From the NCBI RefSeq assembly GCF_902825325.1, contig NZ_CADEAR010000003.1, positions 372,001 through 436,000 on the forward strand: 64,000 nt of DNA. The letters run 5' to 3'. The stretch is from Brucella tritici (GTDB taxonomy: Bacteria; Pseudomonadota; Alphaproteobacteria; Rhizobiales; Rhizobiaceae). The position numbers and the translations under genes were made by a program. The notes under the pieces were generated by a model. That model saw only the letters and a program-made list of their open reading frames with translations. It had not been told where the DNA came from and did not search any database. Position 1 is the first letter of the stretch. Each line of letters starts with the position of its first letter. Shown here in pieces: positions 48,756-57,977 of the stretch.

Positions 48756-50165
48756 ATGTCGCTCGAAAATGTTGTCGCGCTTGCACGCAATGAGAACGGT
48801 ATTGCAGCAGCCGTGGGTATTCTCAAGCAGCGTTTCGGTGAGCGTGCGCAGACCGGTCAGGCTATCCGCGAGCAGCACGGCCACACGACGACCTATGTGC
48901 CGACACAGGCGCCGGACATCGTCATCTTTGCGGAGACTGCGCAGGAGGTGCAGGATGTTGTGCGTATCTGCGCCGAACACCGCGTTCCGGTTATCGCCTT
49001 CGGCGCCGGTTCGTCGCTCGAAGGGCAGGTGAATGCGCCCGCTGGTGGCGTCTCTCTTGACCTCACGCGCATGAATAGGGTGATTGCCGTGCACGCGGAA
49101 GATCTGGATTGCGTGGTGGAACCGGGCATTACGCGCCGGGAACTGAATGAATATCTGCGCGATACGGGACTGTTCTTTCCGATTGATCCGGGTGCCAATG
49201 CCACGCTGGGCGGCATGGCTTCCACCCGTGCGTCCGGTACGAATGCAGTGCGTTATGGGACCATGCGCGAGAATGTGCTGGCGCTGAAAGCTGTGATGCC
49301 CGATGGGCGGCTGATCGAGACTTCCAAGCGTGTGAAGAAGACGGCTGCGGGTTACGATCTCACGAGGCTGCTCGTCGGAGCCGAGGGAACACTTGGCATC
49401 ATCACTGAATTGACATTGAAACTGCAGGGGATACCGCAGGCGATCTCCGGTGGTATCTGTCCTTTCCCGGATGTGGATTCGGCTTGCCGCACAGTGATTG
49501 AAACCATCCAGATGGGTATTCCCGTTGCACGTATCGAGCTTGTGAATACACTCCAGATGCAGGCGCTGATCCTTCACTCCAAACTGCCTTACGAGGCGCA
49601 GCCCTATCTGTTTGTTGAGTTCCACGGCACGGAAAATGGCGTTGCCGAACAGGCGGAATTGTTTGGAGAAATTGCTGCGGGCAATGGCGGCGGCGAATTC
49701 CGGTGGACCCACGATGCTGAGGAACGTGACCGGCTTTGGCGCGCGCGTCACGACGCCTATCTTGCGTCCTTCCTGCTGAGGCCCGGTTGCAAGGGCGTTT
49801 CCACCGATGTCTGCGTGCCGATTTCGCGTCTGGCCGATTGCATCGGCGAGACGGAAAAAGACCTTGCCGAAACAGGCCTTATAGCTCCGATTGTCGGGCA
49901 TGTGGGGGATGGTAATTTTCACCTTCTCCTGCTCCTTGATACAGGAGACGCCAGCGAGATGGAGCGCGCCGAAGCTTTCATGGATCGGCTGGCCAAACGC
50001 GCCATTGCCATGGAGGGAACCTGCACCGGCGAACATGGCATCGGGCAGGGCAAGATGAAGTATCTGGCGATGGAGCTGGGTGAAGCCACGGACTATATGC
50101 GCGCCATCAAGAACGCACTCGATCCCGATAATATCATGAACCCGGGCAAAATACTGATTTCGTGA
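48756..50165 (+). CDS. FAD-binding 2-hydroxyacid dehydrogenase (D-lactate dehydrogenase / GlcD-like)
   Basis: This 469-residue protein has a PCMH-type FAD domain. PVIAFGAGSSLEGQVNAPAG near residue 75 and DCVVEPGITRRELNEYL near 112 begin it, and PIDPGANATLGGMASTRASG near 147 and GYDLTRLLVGAEGTLGIITE near 208 complete it. A FAD-oxidase C-terminal domain follows with HVGDGNFHLLLLLDTGD near 385 and GTCTGEHGIGQGKMKY near 430, which holds metal-binding residues. Substrates in the family are D-lactate, glycolate or D-2-hydroxyglutarate; sequence alone does not decide. No electron-acceptor subunits (GlcE/GlcF) follow. Confidence 0.88.
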   Translation: MSLENVVALARNENGIAAAVGILKQRFGERAQTGQAIREQHGHTTTYVPTQAPDIVIFAETAQEVQDVVRICAEHRVPVIAFGAGSSLEGQVNAPAGGVSLDLTRMNRVIAVHAEDLDCVVEPGITRRELNEYLRDTGLFFPIDPGANATLGGMASTRASGTNAVRYGTMRENVLALKAVMPDGRLIETSKRVKKTAAGYDLTRLLVGAEGTLGIITELTLKLQGIPQAISGGICPFPDVDSACRTVIETIQMGIPVARIELVNTLQMQALILHSKLPYEAQPYLFVEFHGTENGVAEQAELFGEIAAGNGGGEFRWTHDAEERDRLWRARHDAYLASFLLRPGCKGVSTDVCVPISRLADCIGETEKDLAETGLIAPIVGHVGDGNFHLLLLLDTGDASEMERAEAFMDRLAKRAIAMEGTCTGEHGIGQGKMKYLAMELGEATDYMRAIKNALDPDNIMNPGKILIS

Positions 50166-50350
50166 TTCAAATCAGCCGTTTGGACGGGTTTGCCAATAGT
50201 TTGATTCAGGCAGGCGTGCATATCGATGTGGCTGCGATGCAATTTGCCTTGTTGTCGCCGGATCGATGCCGTTATGTTGCGCAGATAAAGACAGCGTGAT
50301 TCACTCTTTGTTTCGCGCTAACTTGCAATCTGTTTGACCGGAGCTGGTTC

Positions 50351-53300
50351 TTGGGCCGCATATTCGTCATCGTCGGCGGGCTTCTCGTGCTGCTGTTGAC
50401 GGCAGCACTTGTTGTGCCGCCTTTTGTTGACTGGAGCGGCTATCGTGCCGATTTCGAGCGCGAGGCGAGCCGTGTTCTGGGCCGTCCCGTCAAGGTCGCC
50501 GGTGACGTCAGTGCGCGGCTTTTGCCGTTTCCTTCCGTCGCGTTCTCTGATGTGCGTGTTGGGGCCGATGCAACTCATCCGGTGATGACTGTCGATACGT
50601 TTTCGATGGATGCCGAACTGATGCCGTTTCTGCGCGGCCAGCTTCTGATTTTCGATATGCGCGTGGATCGTCCTCGGGCTACAATTTCTCTCGACAAAAG
50701 CGGCAAGGTTGATTGGGCAATCCGCCCATCGACGCCGCTCGATCCGACGAAAATCAAGCTGGAACGGCTTTCCGTCAATGACGGAACGATTACCCTTCGC
50801 GAACAGGCAAGCGGTCGCAGTCATACAGCTACCGAACTCAATGCTGTGATCTCGGCAAACAGTCTTGCAGGTCCGTGGCAAGCAAACGGAAGTCTCGTTC
50901 TTCAGGGCGAAAGGCTGGCGATCGATCTTTCGAGCGGCGAGGCGAAGCCGGACGGGTCGCTACGTGTACGCGCTCGAATCTCGCCGGATGCTATCCCAGC
51001 TACTTTCGAGACGGATGGCGATGTGACCGTAACTGACGGTCGGCTCGACTATGCCGGTGATTTTTCGCTTCGCTCTTCCGATATGGTTGCCAAGACGACT
51101 AAGGAACAGAAAACGCCGACGGAAGCGCCCTTCTTCAGTGGTGTGCGAGTAACCGGTAAATTCAAGGCGGATCGCAATCGCTTCGATGCCAGCGAATTCC
51201 GGATGGAGCAGGGACCTGCCGACAATCCTTATGTAGTGAACGGCAAGGCATTTATCGATTATGGCGACAAGCCGCGTTTCGAGGTCAGCGCCGATGGACA
51301 GCAGCTTTTCTGGGGGCCGAATGAAGCCACCAGCGAAGAACAATCCGGTTCCGCAATGCCGGCGGCTGATCGTATTACGATAGCACGCCGCGTTCTCGAG
51401 CAACTGCCCATTCCGACCATACCCGGCAATGTGGATTTGCGTCTTCCTGCCGTCATCGCGGGCGGCACAACGATACGCTCGGTCACAGTGAGCGCGGAAC
51501 CGGACGGAAAGAACTGGAATATTCGTCAGTTCGCTGCCGACCTTCCGGGACGAACCAAGGTAGAAGCCAAGGGCACGCTCTCGGTTGGCAAGGATTTCGG
51601 CTTCAGGGGCGATATGCTCGTTGCCTCACGTCAGCCGTCCGGTCTGGCAAGCTGGCTCAACGAGACTGTTGACGATTCCGTGCGCAAGCTCGAAGGCGCG
51701 GGTTTTTCAGGACAGGTCGATCTTCGTGACGGAATGCAGCGGATCGATAATCTCGAAATTGCGTTGGGGAAGACAACACTCAAAGGCTCGTTTGTTCGCG
51801 AAGTGAAGGGGCTGGCGCAGCCAGCGATCACGCTAGCCCTCAATGGCGGCGCGGTTGAAAGCGAAGCGCTACAAGCCTTTACAGCCTTTTTCTCCAGTGG
51901 TGACGGGCTGGGTTTTCTCGACGGTCAGTCGCTGAACCTGGCATTCAAGGCAGGGCCCGTCCGCTATCAGGACATGGAAGCGGGCAATGTCGATATGGCG
52001 ATTCGGCTGCATGACGGGCGCTTCGATTTCGACCGGCTGCTGGTCGGTGATGTAGCGGGCACGACGCTGACCGCAACAGGCACTTATGAGCCTTTTGCCA
52101 ATACGCCTTCCGGCTCGCTCGATGCGACGATCCTGTCCGGCGACCTTTCGCGTTTCCTCTCGTTGATGGCCAATCGCTATCCGCAGCTCCCGCTGTTTCA
52201 TGCGCTCTCGATCCGTGCGGCGAATTTTCCAGGGTTGTTCGAGGATAGCGAAATTAATGTCATTGCCAACGCGGTGGCGCCGTCCGTGCCACAAGCCGAC
52301 AAGGTGCCTTCAAAAGGTACGGCATCCAAGGGCAAGGGTGCACGGCCTGTCGAGACAAATACCAAAAGCGCTCCTGGTGTCGGCGAATTTTCGTTCAGCG
52401 TTACCGGAAAAACAGGCGGCATGAAGTTGGACCTTTCGGGCACGGCGAGCGGCGGCGAGGGTGAGAGCGAGCCGTTACAGATGCAATTGAACGGCACGGC
52501 AACATCGGATCAAGGCGAGGTGGTACTCGCATTGATCGGCTTACCCGCCTTGCCGCTTGGGCTTGCTGGTGAGCTCACTGCCGATCTGAGCATGCAGGGT
52601 GCGCCGAGTGCAGGCATGCGGACATTGCTCAAGCTCACGGTACCTGACGGGTCGGCTGTGGCAGATGGTGTGATTTCGTTGATCGGAGGGGATGTCGCTG
52701 CCAGCGGCAAGGCCCAACTGAAGTCCGCCGATCTGCAACCGTTCATCGCAACGGCGGGTTTCGCACTGCCCGGATTTGGTGAAGGGCTTTCGGCAGACCT
52801 TGCCAGCGATTTTCAGTTTGCAAAGGGTATCTTGCGGTTCCCCAATCTCGCCGGAAAGCTGGATGGAGAAGATGTTTCCGCGCGGCTGGAGGCCAATTTT
52901 GCCGATAGCGGTCTGCCGCAGTTGAAGGGGGAGGCAAAGCTCGCGACGCTTGAGGTCGCTAGTCTTGCAGCGATCATGCTTGGGCAGGATGCATTCGAGC
53001 CGGCAAAGCCCACCGCGAAGTCAATCTGGCCACGCGGAGCATTCGCGGTCCGCCCGTCACTGCCGCTGCTGTTGGACATGAAACTCAGCGTGGCGCAGGC
53101 TCACATGGATGGATTTGGAACGGCCACGGACTTTGCCGCACGGCTTGTGAAGACCATGGACGGGCTCCAGTTGAATGAATTGACCGGCAACTGGGCGGGT
53201 GGATATCTCATTGGCAACGTGTCTCTGAGCAACAGCGACAAGAACGCTATCCTCTCGACAGAGCTGAAATGGAGTGGCGCAAACCTCAAGGATTTTTACC

Positions 53301-54187
53301 AGCTCGAGAGTGGTATTGCACCGCTTGGCGGTGTAGTGAAGGCTGCTGTTAATCTGAATGGCAGTGGTGAGAGCGTTACCGCACTGGTCGGGTCATTGGC
53401 CGGAACTGCAAGTTTTGATGTGGAGAATTTTACCGTCAATGGTCTGGATGGGACGGCATTGCCTGCAATGATCGCGGCAGCCGATGCCACGGGCGACCAG
53501 TCTTCCGGTCCTGACAAGCTCGCTTCCAAGCAATTTGTCGCCATTGCCGATAAGGCAACCGGGCAGGGCACATTTGCACCCGGTAATGCGCGGTTTGACT
53601 TTACGATCAGCGGCGGTGTCGCGCGTATGGCTGCGGCAAATCTGAGCGATGGAAGTGCTGCTCTTCTCAGCGATCTGCAATTCGATCTGTCGACACTTGG
53701 AATTGGCGGAAACGGTACTTTGACATTCCAGAACGGGGATGGCGCCGATACTGGCATCTCGCCGCAGGTAGCCTTCTCGCTGGGCGGTAGCTACAACGAG
53801 CCCCAGATGTCATTCGACAAGCAGCCGCTCGTTCAGTTCCTGACCCAGCGTGCGCTTGAACGGGAACAGGAACGTGTTGAATCCATGCAGGCGAGCCTGA
53901 TGGAAAAGCAGCGTCTTCGTCGTCAGCTTGGGCTTTTCGAAGCGGATGAAGCGGAACGTGATCGTTCGCAGCGTGAGGACGAGGCGAGACGACGCGCCGA
54001 GGCCAGTGCGCGCGAAGTGGCTCGGAAAACTGCTGAGGAAGCCCAACGGCTTGAGGCAGAGAAACCCCAAGGCGGGCCGGCTGGTGGATCGAAAGATCCC
54101 CTGGTATCGCCAGAGGGCGGTCAATCCCTGAATGAATTCCTGAAAAGTCTGGAACCGACACCTGCGCTACCAGCACCTCAGCCTTGA
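50351..54187 (+). CDS. Large AsmA family protein
   Basis: This 1278-residue protein has one N-terminal membrane helix (FVIVGGLLVLLLTAALVVPP) and a long periplasmic repeating beta-groove. Near the start the AsmA signature FEREASRVLGRPVKVAGDVS is seen, followed by SARLLPFPSVAFSDVRVG. The C-terminal AsmA_2 region (about 930-1120) includes QLNELTGNWAGGYLIGNVSL. AsmA-like proteins are bridge-like carriers of phospholipid between inner and outer membranes. Residues about 1165-1240 form a charged, likely coiled-coil tail rich in Glu, Arg and Gln, followed by a proline-rich end. The start is TTG 50351 after GGAGCTGG. It converges on, and overlaps by 10 bp, the RHH gene. Confidence 0.88.
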   Translation: MGRIFVIVGGLLVLLLTAALVVPPFVDWSGYRADFEREASRVLGRPVKVAGDVSARLLPFPSVAFSDVRVGADATHPVMTVDTFSMDAELMPFLRGQLLIFDMRVDRPRATISLDKSGKVDWAIRPSTPLDPTKIKLERLSVNDGTITLREQASGRSHTATELNAVISANSLAGPWQANGSLVLQGERLAIDLSSGEAKPDGSLRVRARISPDAIPATFETDGDVTVTDGRLDYAGDFSLRSSDMVAKTTKEQKTPTEAPFFSGVRVTGKFKADRNRFDASEFRMEQGPADNPYVVNGKAFIDYGDKPRFEVSADGQQLFWGPNEATSEEQSGSAMPAADRITIARRVLEQLPIPTIPGNVDLRLPAVIAGGTTIRSVTVSAEPDGKNWNIRQFAADLPGRTKVEAKGTLSVGKDFGFRGDMLVASRQPSGLASWLNETVDDSVRKLEGAGFSGQVDLRDGMQRIDNLEIALGKTTLKGSFVREVKGLAQPAITLALNGGAVESEALQAFTAFFSSGDGLGFLDGQSLNLAFKAGPVRYQDMEAGNVDMAIRLHDGRFDFDRLLVGDVAGTTLTATGTYEPFANTPSGSLDATILSGDLSRFLSLMANRYPQLPLFHALSIRAANFPGLFEDSEINVIANAVAPSVPQADKVPSKGTASKGKGARPVETNTKSAPGVGEFSFSVTGKTGGMKLDLSGTASGGEGESEPLQMQLNGTATSDQGEVVLALIGLPALPLGLAGELTADLSMQGAPSAGMRTLLKLTVPDGSAVADGVISLIGGDVAASGKAQLKSADLQPFIATAGFALPGFGEGLSADLASDFQFAKGILRFPNLAGKLDGEDVSARLEANFADSGLPQLKGEAKLATLEVASLAAIMLGQDAFEPAKPTAKSIWPRGAFAVRPSLPLLLDMKLSVAQAHMDGFGTATDFAARLVKTMDGLQLNELTGNWAGGYLIGNVSLSNSDKNAILSTELKWSGANLKDFYQLESGIAPLGGVVKAAVNLNGSGESVTALVGSLAGTASFDVENFTVNGLDGTALPAMIAAADATGDQSSGPDKLASKQFVAIADKATGQGTFAPGNARFDFTISGGVARMAAANLSDGSAALLSDLQFDLSTLGIGGNGTLTFQNGDGADTGISPQVAFSLGGSYNEPQMSFDKQPLVQFLTQRALEREQERVESMQASLMEKQRLRRQLGLFEADEAERDRSQREDEARRRAEASAREVARKTAEEAQRLEAEKPQGGPAGGSKDPLVSPEGGQSLNEFLKSLEPTPALPAPQP

Positions 54188-54414
54188 GTTATTCTGGACT
54201 TAAGCCAGTCGAGAACGTGGAGCCTGAGCGCGGAAGACAGATTGATTGACCTGTCACGCTTGCTGTCGATTTCGGCGATCAGAGCCGCCACGGACAACTC
54301 CCGCTCGGCAGCAATCTCCTCAATCAGTTCGAAAAATGGGTCTTCAAGCGTGTAGCTGGTCGCGTGTCCGCGAATACTGACGGAATGTTTGCGTAACCGC
54401 CCGGACGAGTTCAC
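54178..54414 (-). CDS. Ribbon-helix-helix domain protein (RHH_4 family)
   Basis: This 78-residue protein begins KHSVSIRGHATSYTLEDPFF, the beta strand and start of an RHH_4 (PF13467) fold, followed by helices EIAAERELSVAALIAEID and SSALRLHVLDWL. Such small proteins are predicted DNA-binding dimers common in Rhizobiales. It overlaps the upstream DUF4169 gene by 4 bp and the 3' end of asmA (opposite strand) by 10 bp. Confidence 0.85.
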   Translation of the reverse strand: MNSSGRLRKHSVSIRGHATSYTLEDPFFELIEEIAAERELSVAALIAEIDSKRDRSINLSSALRLHVLDWLKSRITQG

Positions 54415-54611
54415 TTTGTCTCGTCCGGCTTATCGTTCTTTTCCAGACGGTTCTGATCCAGAAAACGTTCCACTTTCGTTGCTTCCGTACGGGCGAAGGC
54501 CTTTTCAGTCTTCGTTAGACCGAATTGAATGCGGTTCTGGTCAGCCCGATTTTCTTTTTCAGCGCGGGCTTTCTGCTTTTTAAACTGCCTGAGATTGACG
54601 ATGTCGCTCAT
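54411..54611 (-). CDS. DUF4169 family protein
   Basis: This 66-residue, highly charged protein has the DUF4169 pattern: DIVNLRQFKKQKARAEKENR and AEQNR-like NRADQNRIQFGLTKTEK. It is predicted to be helical and soluble. Function is unknown. It is co-directional with, and overlaps by 4 bp, the RHH gene, a pairing often seen in this order. Confidence 0.85.
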   Translation of the reverse strand: MSDIVNLRQFKKQKARAEKENRADQNRIQFGLTKTEKAFARTEATKVERFLDQNRLEKNDKPDETK

Positions 54612-54690
54612 GGAACCACGTGGAAATGTTGAAGCTTCTGAAAAAATACTGCGTTTCGGTTCAATCTAGCAAGCTCGTAATAGGCTGGCT

Positions 54691-54867
54691 TTATTTCTGG
54701 GGGTCCTTCGGATTGGTAAACCACCAGATGGCCAAGGACACCAGAATTAGAAGTATGAGCCCAACTGTCATCTGCAGAAGAGGAAAGTTGGGTTCGTCCT
54801 TTGCCACAAAGAAGGCGGCTACGATGCCGCTTATCCACAATACTGCCTGAGCAATTGCACGAATCAT
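54691..54867 (-). CDS. Small membrane protein, function unknown
   Basis: From the ATG at 54867 the protein has 58 residues and two predicted membrane helices (AIAQAVLWISGIVAAFFVA and MTVGLILLILVSLAIWWF). The frame is open to 54966, giving up to 91 residues, but the extra part looks unlike the rest and lacks a good ribosome site. I do not recognise a named family. Coding status rests on the two well-formed helices and the end at TTCxNPKDPQK-like polar tail. Confidence 0.45.
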   Translation of the reverse strand: MIRAIAQAVLWISGIVAAFFVAKDEPNFPLLQMTVGLILLILVSLAIWWFTNPKDPQK

Positions 54868-55033
54868 CGAAATCAATCCTGAACTGGTTGCCGTCAGAAC
54901 AGAGTATAAAACGCCTGCTTGTTTTTCACCATTGATCACGATCAACAGTGAATCTGAACTATCCAATCAAACAAACGGACGAAACCAGCAGGAGCTCTGG
55001 CACATTCTTCACATGAGGATGGACCGCGCGGAA

Positions 55034-55618
55034 TTATTTCTTCCGAAAGGCATCCAGAGAAACAACATCGGCAGAAGGTTTGGCTTCCTTGTCGGCGCCA
55101 TCATCTGCATTGCTGTCTTTGGCCGCGGCGGCTTCTTTTTCGGCTGCAGTCTTGCGCGACTTCGATTTGGGCTTTTCTGACTTCTCGACCGGTGCTTCCG
55201 TCGGGAGGATTTCGATAGGGGCTACATTGCCGCCTTCGTCATTGTCGCTTTCCGGCTGTGCGACCGCGACATCGAACTCGAGTTCGAAATTGACCGAAGG
55301 GTCGTAGAAGCCACGGACGGCAGAAAAAGGCACCGTAAGCTTTTCAGGAATATCACCGAACGACAGGCCAACTTCGAACAGCTGATCTGTAACCAGCATG
55401 TCCCAGAACTGATGCTGCAAAACGATTGTCATCTGCTCGGGATATTTCTCCTTCAGGCGCGAGGAAATTCGCACACCGGGCGCTCCAGTCAGGAACGTGA
55501 TGAAGAAATGATGGTTACCTGGCAAGCCAGCCTTGGCCACTTCCGCAAGAACCTTGCGAATGACGCCGCGTAGGGCTTCCTGAGCGAGAATATCGTAACG
55601 GATTAGGTCCTGTACCAT
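55034..55618 (-). CDS. sspB: ClpXP adaptor protein SspB (alphaproteobacterial type)
   Basis: This 194-residue protein delivers ssrA-tagged proteins to ClpXP. The SspB core covers about 1-130: MVQDLIRYDILAQEALRGVI, HHFFITFLTGAPGVRIS, QMTIVLQHQFWDM and TVPFSAVRGFYDPSVNF. A Lys/Ala/Glu-rich disordered linker then leads to the ClpX-binding tail VVSLDAFRKK. The two-part layout, a tag-binding core plus a short C-terminal docking motif, is diagnostic. The tmRNA gene that makes its substrates lies 2.4 kb away. Confidence 0.93.
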   Translation of the reverse strand: MVQDLIRYDILAQEALRGVIRKVLAEVAKAGLPGNHHFFITFLTGAPGVRISSRLKEKYPEQMTIVLQHQFWDMLVTDQLFEVGLSFGDIPEKLTVPFSAVRGFYDPSVNFELEFDVAVAQPESDNDEGGNVAPIEILPTEAPVEKSEKPKSKSRKTAAEKEAAAAKDSNADDGADKEAKPSADVVSLDAFRKK

Positions 55619-55759
55619 GGTTTGCTTATCCCACGGATTCGGAGGTCGATGTCAAGTTCGTTCTCGCAGGAACCGATGATATATGACTTGAAAATGCTAC
55701 AGGGCGATGCCTGTGGCGGAAAGATGTGCAATTTTTGAACGCAGCAGGGTGCGCTTGCC

Positions 55760-56455
55760 CTATCGTCTTCCGAAGGCCATCAGGAAGGTGCGCACTCCGT
55801 TGACGGCGCTCTTCTCGATGATTGCATCATCAACGCCTTGGCCCGTCAGCATATGATAGTGCGTATCGGCATTGATGAGTGCCATGAAATGGCGTGCAGC
55901 AAGATCTGGATCGTCAACGCGTAGATGTCCATCCATGGCAAGGCGCGCCAGACGTGCCGCTATAGCCGGAATAGCTTGTGCCGGACCTTTGGTGCTGCAA
56001 ATATTGGCTGCGAGCGGCAGATTGGTATCGTTGGCCTGCATGACCTTGCGCAGAAACGCACCGGACGAATCGTAAATGCAATTCCGGCTCATGCGGATCG
56101 AGAAAGCCACCAGATCGTGCTCCAGATTTTCCCCAGTCTGGGGGAAGGTAGCCAGAACTGCGAACAGGCTCGCATTCATGCGCGCAAGCGCATCCTCAAC
56201 GACGGCGGCAAGCAAGGCTTCCTTGTCGCGATAGTGATTATAGATGGTCTGACGCGACACGCCCGCTTCGTTGGCAATAAGGTCTATGCTCGCGCCCTGA
56301 AAACCATCGCGATTGAAAACGCGTGCCGCAGAGCACAAAATGAAGTCGCGCTTCATGCACTGTCCGGGCTTTATCGCCGCGGAATTCAGGCCCTTTTCGG
56401 ATACAGCACGCTTCTCGGGCAGGGCGGCCATGTCGATTATGTCAGTAGGCTTCAT
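55760..56455 (-). CDS. TetR/AcrR family transcriptional regulator
   Basis: From ATG 56455 the protein has 231 residues; GGAG is 5 bp upstream. The frame is open to 56566 but the leading part crosses the operator region. The helix-turn-helix is at about 45-90 (GASIDLIANEAGVSRQTIYN then HYRDKEALLAAVV). The ligand-binding C-terminal domain resembles TetR_C of AefR-like regulators. It is divergent from the MFS efflux gene (294 bp between starts), and two GACA-N4-TGTC palindromes in the interval are likely its operators, so it probably represses both genes. Confidence 0.88.
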   Translation of the reverse strand: MKPTDIIDMAALPEKRAVSEKGLNSAAIKPGQCMKRDFILCSAARVFNRDGFQGASIDLIANEAGVSRQTIYNHYRDKEALLAAVVEDALARMNASLFAVLATFPQTGENLEHDLVAFSIRMSRNCIYDSSGAFLRKVMQANDTNLPLAANICSTKGPAQAIPAIAARLARLAMDGHLRVDDPDLAARHFMALINADTHYHMLTGQGVDDAIIEKSAVNGVRTFLMAFGRR

Positions 56456-56485
56456 AACTCCAACATAAGATAGCTTGACGTTTTG

Positions 56486-56497
56486 GACAATGGTGTC
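56486..56497. promoter_or_regulatory. Candidate TetR operator, site 1
   Basis: GACA-ATGG-TGTC is a palindrome 31 bp before the tetR start. Its half-sites are identical to those of site 2, at 17-bp spacing. Confidence 0.5.
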
Positions 56498-56500
56498 TAA

Positions 56501-56518
56501 TTTGACATTAGTGTCAAA
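56501..56518. promoter_or_regulatory. Candidate TetR operator, site 2
   Basis: TTTGACA-TTAG-TGTCAAA is a perfect 18-bp palindrome. On the minus strand its TTGACA could also serve as a -35 element, so binding would block the promoter of the regulator. Confidence 0.6.
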
Positions 56519-56749
56519 TCTGTTTTGACCATGCGTATAGAATGCCTTTCGTTGCAGAGTTTTCAAGTGTCGACTGTAATGGAAAACAGGTCGACATCAT
56601 ACGGCTCAGACGAAAACTGGTAGCGAATACAAATAATTATCTGTCCTGTACCGATTTTGCGAGCCCGATGGCGCCATCCTCCCAAGCAAAACCGGAGATC
56701 CGAAATCGGTGCGGGAATCTCACGAAACATTGATGAAAGCGCGTCCCCC

Positions 56750-57961
56750 ATGGCTTCTAGTCTTGTGCGCAATGCCATTGTTCTTGGCCTTCTTTCCGCC
56801 ATTGGCCCATTTGCGATCGATATGTATCTGCCAGCTCTGCCCACCATTGCCGCTGATTTGCATGCGGAAACTGGTGCTGTGCAGATGAGTCTTCTGGCCT
56901 TTTTCATTGCTCTTGCGGTTGCGCAGCTTTTCTGCGGGCCGCTGTCCGACATGGTCGGACGCAAACTTCCGCTTTACGGCGGTCTGGTACTGTTTGGTAT
57001 CGGCAGTATCGGTTCTGCTATGGCGACCGATATAGATGTGCTGGTGCTTTTCCGCTTCGTTCAGGGGCTGGGAGCAGCGGCAGGTATGGTCATTCCACGG
57101 GCTGTCGTGCGCGACCTTCATACAGGCATCGAGGCAGCGCGTCTGATGTCGCTTCTGATGCTGGTTTTCTCTATTTCGCCGATTCTGGCGCCGCTGACCG
57201 GCTCGGTCATCATCAGTTTCTTTGGCTGGCGTGGTGTTTTCTGGGCGGTTCTGGTCGCTGCCGCTATCGGTATCATTCTGGTGGCAACTGCACAGAAAGA
57301 GACGCGGACGGCAGAGGCACGACTTGAAAGCAATCTGGGCAGTGCCCTGCGCGGCTATGGCCGTCTGCTCAAGGACCGTTATTTCCTTGGGTTGGTTTTT
57401 GTCGGCGGCTTTGGCATCGCGTCGTTCTTCGTCTATCTCGCGAATTCGTCCTTCGTGCTTATCGACCATTACGGCCTGACGCCGACGCAATATGCCATTG
57501 CATTCTCGGCCAATGCGGTATCGTTCTTCGGCGTGTCGCAGTTGAATGGGTGGTTGGGATCGCGCTTCGGGCTTCGCCGCGTCATGCGATTCGCGGTCTC
57601 CGGTTTTGCAGCGGCAATGCTCGCCATGTTCGCCGCGGCACTCATGGGCCATCAGTCGCTTTGGCTGATCGCAGGCTTCCTGTTCGTGGGATATGGTTTT
57701 CTCGGCCTCGTTATCCCGACAACGGCAGTTCTGGCTCTTGAGGATTACGGCGAGATTGCTGGAACTGCTTCCGCGCTGATGGGGACGCTGCATTTCGTGA
57801 TTGGCGGCGTGGCGATTGGTGTAACCGGTTCATTCTTTGATGGAACGGCTCTGCCGATGGTAGGCGGAATCGCCGGTTGTGCGCTGACGGCCTTCGTGCT
57901 GACGCAGATCGTTCTTTCGCGTAAGGCGAGCGAACTGGATACGGAAGCTGCGGCTGCATAG
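56750..57961 (+). CDS. Bcr/CflA family multidrug efflux MFS transporter
   Basis: This 403-residue protein has 12 predicted membrane helices. SAIGPFAIDMYLPALPTIAA in helix 1 is the Bcr/CflA signature. The MFS motif A is GPLSDMVGRKLPLYGG near residue 63, and motif C-like FSISPILAPLTGS near 140. The frame is open to 56657; ATG 56750 gives the usual length and N-terminus. It is a drug/proton antiporter by family. The divergent TetR gene suggests substrate-induced expression. Confidence 0.9.
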   Translation: MASSLVRNAIVLGLLSAIGPFAIDMYLPALPTIAADLHAETGAVQMSLLAFFIALAVAQLFCGPLSDMVGRKLPLYGGLVLFGIGSIGSAMATDIDVLVLFRFVQGLGAAAGMVIPRAVVRDLHTGIEAARLMSLLMLVFSISPILAPLTGSVIISFFGWRGVFWAVLVAAAIGIILVATAQKETRTAEARLESNLGSALRGYGRLLKDRYFLGLVFVGGFGIASFFVYLANSSFVLIDHYGLTPTQYAIAFSANAVSFFGVSQLNGWLGSRFGLRRVMRFAVSGFAAAMLAMFAAALMGHQSLWLIAGFLFVGYGFLGLVIPTTAVLALEDYGEIAGTASALMGTLHFVIGGVAIGVTGSFFDGTALPMVGGIAGCALTAFVLTQIVLSRKASELDTEAAAA

Positions 57962-57977
57962 GCTTTGGGGAAGGGAA

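Noticed and set aside
48564-50036. 490-residue open frame antisense to the GlcD-like gene
   Set aside because: The plus-strand FAD protein is well conserved; the antisense product is Arg/His-rich with no domain.
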